NCBI RefSeq assembly: GCF_030463565.1
Contig: NC_134660.1
Coordinates: forward strand, 3,981,501-4,045,500
DNA length: 64,000 nt
Direction: 5' to 3'
Source of the DNA: Pelecanus crispus
Taxonomy: Eukaryota > Chordata > Aves > Pelecaniformes > Pelecanidae
Position numbers and translations under genes: made by a program. Below the pieces are notes generated by a model. That model had not been told where the DNA came from. It did not search any database and saw nothing but the letters and a program-made list of their open reading frames with translations. Position 1 is the stretch's first letter; every line of letters starts with the position of its first letter. This document shows, piece by piece, positions 61,240-64,000 of the stretch.

Positions 61240-64000
61240 AACTGAAAGTTGATTTTAAAAATCCAGCATGGCTACGCACTCGTTCTCAATTCATGGCACT
61301 GGTTTGGATGGGTAACGGCTTACATTTGGAAGTGTTGTCCTGGGAACAGCTGCTGTACATTAAATGACGGACTGTCTCACATCTGTATTTCTGTGTAAAA
61401 GGGGCTCATTGGGACTATGTTTCTTCAATTTCATGTTACGCATTTGCTCATGAGTGTCTCTCAAAAAAGCTAGCTTATGTTTTATGCAGAAGCCTGGGTT
61501 CATAATTAATCAATGTCTGAATAACAGGCTAGATTTTCGCAATGCTTAAAGACGATAGATGTGGGACACATACAGCTTCTAAAGCGTGGAGGGAGTGAAT
61601 GCTACCAAAATTTAGAAGCAAAAAAGGGGGCAACATCTAAAAGAAGTCCCAGTCAGAACAGAAGTCACACTAACACTATCTTTGGTACAACCAATAGCTT
61701 CTGCCCAGAAGGTCTGCTTTAGCTTTCTGAGAGTACTAAACACTAGAGCAGAGGTACGTCCACTACGGACTTCAGCATGTACTACCAGAAAAACAGAAAC
61801 ATCAAGCCTAGGCCAGACTATAGAGGGGAACGCAAAGAAATCCCCCAATCCATTAGCAGAAGGTGCTAATTAGAGTAAAACTCTTAAAAAAAAGGAAAGC
61901 AGAGCAGAGCAAATAATGTTACTTAAAATAACCCCAAATCAAAACCCACCAAATCTCTGCTGTCCAAGACAAGCCAAATGCGACAATAACTACATTGTGG
62001 TAGTAGAGAAGGGAGAGTACTCCTTGAAATTCTAACTGCATGCAAAAGAAGCGAGGGGTATAAGTAACACAACCAAAGCAAGAGGTTGCTTTTTGAAAAG
62101 CACATCAGCCAAAGGAAATAATCACTAGGATCTATCTCAGCACTAAGTAACCCCTTGCGGGAGGAAAATGTGAAAAAACATTTGTGAATTAAGTTAAAGT
62201 TCCAGGTAGCTAACAGCATGATTTTTTTTTCTTTTTTTTAAAATTGTTTCCAACTTTACTTACATTTGAATGTTTAACATTTTACCTTACTCGAGTGTCT
62301 CCAATTTACTCTTATTCTTTAATCTTGTTTGGTATTAAGCATAGCCTTTGGGTCACCTGGCAGACAAAGACTATAACTTCGCACAACAAAGTATTACAAA
62401 TTATGGACTGGCATATCCCTGGAGTGCCTACCACCCAAAACATGCTGTGAAGAGCCGGGATACAAGTTTTCCACTACAGTGCAGTTTGGGTTTGGCCAGA
62501 TACCAGGAGGATGAAGAAGAGCTTGTCTTGGCAGAGTTCCGTTGGGCAAGCAGCAAAACAGCTATGAAAGCAGTTTATAACTCAGCACTCATGACAAGGA
62601 ATCAAGTCAATCAAAGAATACGTCTATAAATAAGAATTTGCATCTAAACAGTATGGCACATCACTTGAATATGAGGATCAACAGTTACGGTGTAATCACA
62701 GGCTACAGGTGTTTGATCCCAAAGCCCAGGCTTGTATAAAGTCAGCTGGCTTACGGTGTCTCATTTGTCTGAAGAAGTGGGCAAAGAGGACACGCATCTA
62801 ACCACTTATGTATGTCTTAGTAAAGATTGTAGCTCATCTACACAGTGAATTTATTTGTTAGCTAGGGCAACTTGTGAATTTACAATACGCTAAGACATTA
62901 AACTCTTCAGGGCAGCATCTGGCAAGCGTCTAAATCCCAGCTAGTGCACTGCGAGGTCTGCATCTCACTCACTGTAAACTCAGCCTCCTCCGTAGACAAG
63001 TGCTAATGCTGAACTTTTGCATCCGTGCAAAAAGGAACACTTAACGTGCTATCAGAGGCCAATGGAACAACTTCAGGTGAATTTGAATCTTACGTGATTA
63101 TACATTTTAATAGCCTTACACTAAGCTATTGGCTCCCTAGTACCAAAACATACATTCTGTAATTCAACCCTACGTTGGTAAGAAACGAAGGAGTATTTAT
63201 CTTTTCAAAACATAAAATGAATGCCAAATATTGATCTGAACTTGTGCATGGAAAGAATGTTTCCGTTTAGGACAGGACTGTGATGGATTTAATGTCAAGA
63301 AGCATGAATACTTCTTTATTTCCATCAGAATAGAGGATTTCCATAGATTGACTTCATAGAAGCACGTGCAGCAGCATCACATTAATCACACAATGCAAAA
63401 GTTATTACAAATAAAAACTAGGCAATTTTTGAAGCATACTGAGAGACCCTGTTTTGCTAGGTCTCCAGTAGGTCTGGGAAACACAGTTCTGCTTTGTGCG
63501 GGAAAGATGTTGTCCAGGAAATGCTTTTCATGTTTTAAAAACTACACTCAAGGATTTTTATAACATCGATAAAAGGGAACTGCTACTCACAGAGAAAGCC
63601 ATTCCTCTGCATAAAGCATTTATTTCAACTAATAGGTGGTTTATTACACAGGTCTGAGCAAGTCACTGTATTTGCTGTGGCAGAAATGGAAACAGTTTTG
63701 AAAAAAAAATCATGAAGTTCAGAGTAAAAGCATCTGCACACTGGTAAAAACAGGAAGTCTGTAAACCCCTATAAAGCAGGATGCTATTTTATATAGCATG
63801 ATAACAGAAGACATGATGCCACATTTGTTTAAAAAAGGAAAAAAGTGAACAAATAAGCATGTGTCTTATCTACCACCACAACAGCCAAGCCGATTGCTTG
63901 TGCGAGCGAGCAGCAGATCCAGGAGCAATGAGTAAATTTCACAAGTTAGGCCGACAAACTGAGTCTACGTTAAAGCTCTGAAAAAAGTTTTTGAAAAAGT

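Larger units (their letters stand above)
59632..64000 (-). other. MAP3K3: MAP3K3 intron 1 (right part of window)
   Basis: No CpG island, no start exon and no other gene are visible. It contains a MIR-like relic (59795-59897), an A18 run near 60486, a T16 run near 61002 and a 29-bp-spaced tandem duplication (61184-61239). The first MAP3K3 exon and promoter should lie further right. Confidence 0.75.

Overview
The window is bird nuclear DNA. It carries multi-exon vertebrate genes with GT-AG introns, CpG-island promoters, and two CR1 LINE fragments. The CR1 fragment near 50.7 kb has the ending typical of avian copies (repeated 8-mers of the ATTCTATG type, seen here as their complement). A handful of very old MIR-like SINE relics are also present. 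The gene content matches the human 17q23 / avian MAP3K3 region.

Layout. (1) 1-1.45 kb is a CpG island with good splice donors on both strands but no recognisable gene. (2) 1.45-6.05 kb holds no supported gene. (3) 6.19-16.47 kb, plus strand, is a complete three-exon gene for a G-protein-gated inward-rectifier K+ channel of the GIRK1 (Kir3.1, KCNJ3) type, 489 residues, starting in its own CpG island. It differs enough from GIRK1 to look like a second KCNJ3-type gene. (4) 16.5-25.3 kb has no known protein gene. It holds a GC-rich patch, a third CpG island (20.8-21.7 kb) with a duplicated ETS-YY1 promoter module, a worn tandem repeat on both sides of that island, and candidate exons of unknown transcripts on both strands. 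(5) 25.3-59.6 kb, minus strand, is MAP3K3 (MEKK3). All coding exons except the first are present, so the first exon with the start codon probably lies beyond the right edge. The 15 constitutive exons plus a start exon contributing ATGG give exactly 626 residues, the human length; an optional 90-nt exon would add 30 residues. (6) 59.6-64 kb is MAP3K3 intron 1.

The two genes are unrelated in function: one is a heteromeric GIRK channel subunit, the other a MAP3K that activates MEK5-ERK5, JNK/p38 and NF-kB signalling. They are convergent (KCNJ3-like plus, MAP3K3 minus). The most interesting biology is the GIRK1-like gene. Human KCNJ3 lies on the HOXD-bearing chromosome 2 and MAP3K3 on the HOXB-bearing chromosome 17, so this copy could be the KCNJ3 duplicate from early vertebrate genome duplication that mammals lost. 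All gene identifications rest on reading translated exons against remembered family sequences; no database search was run.
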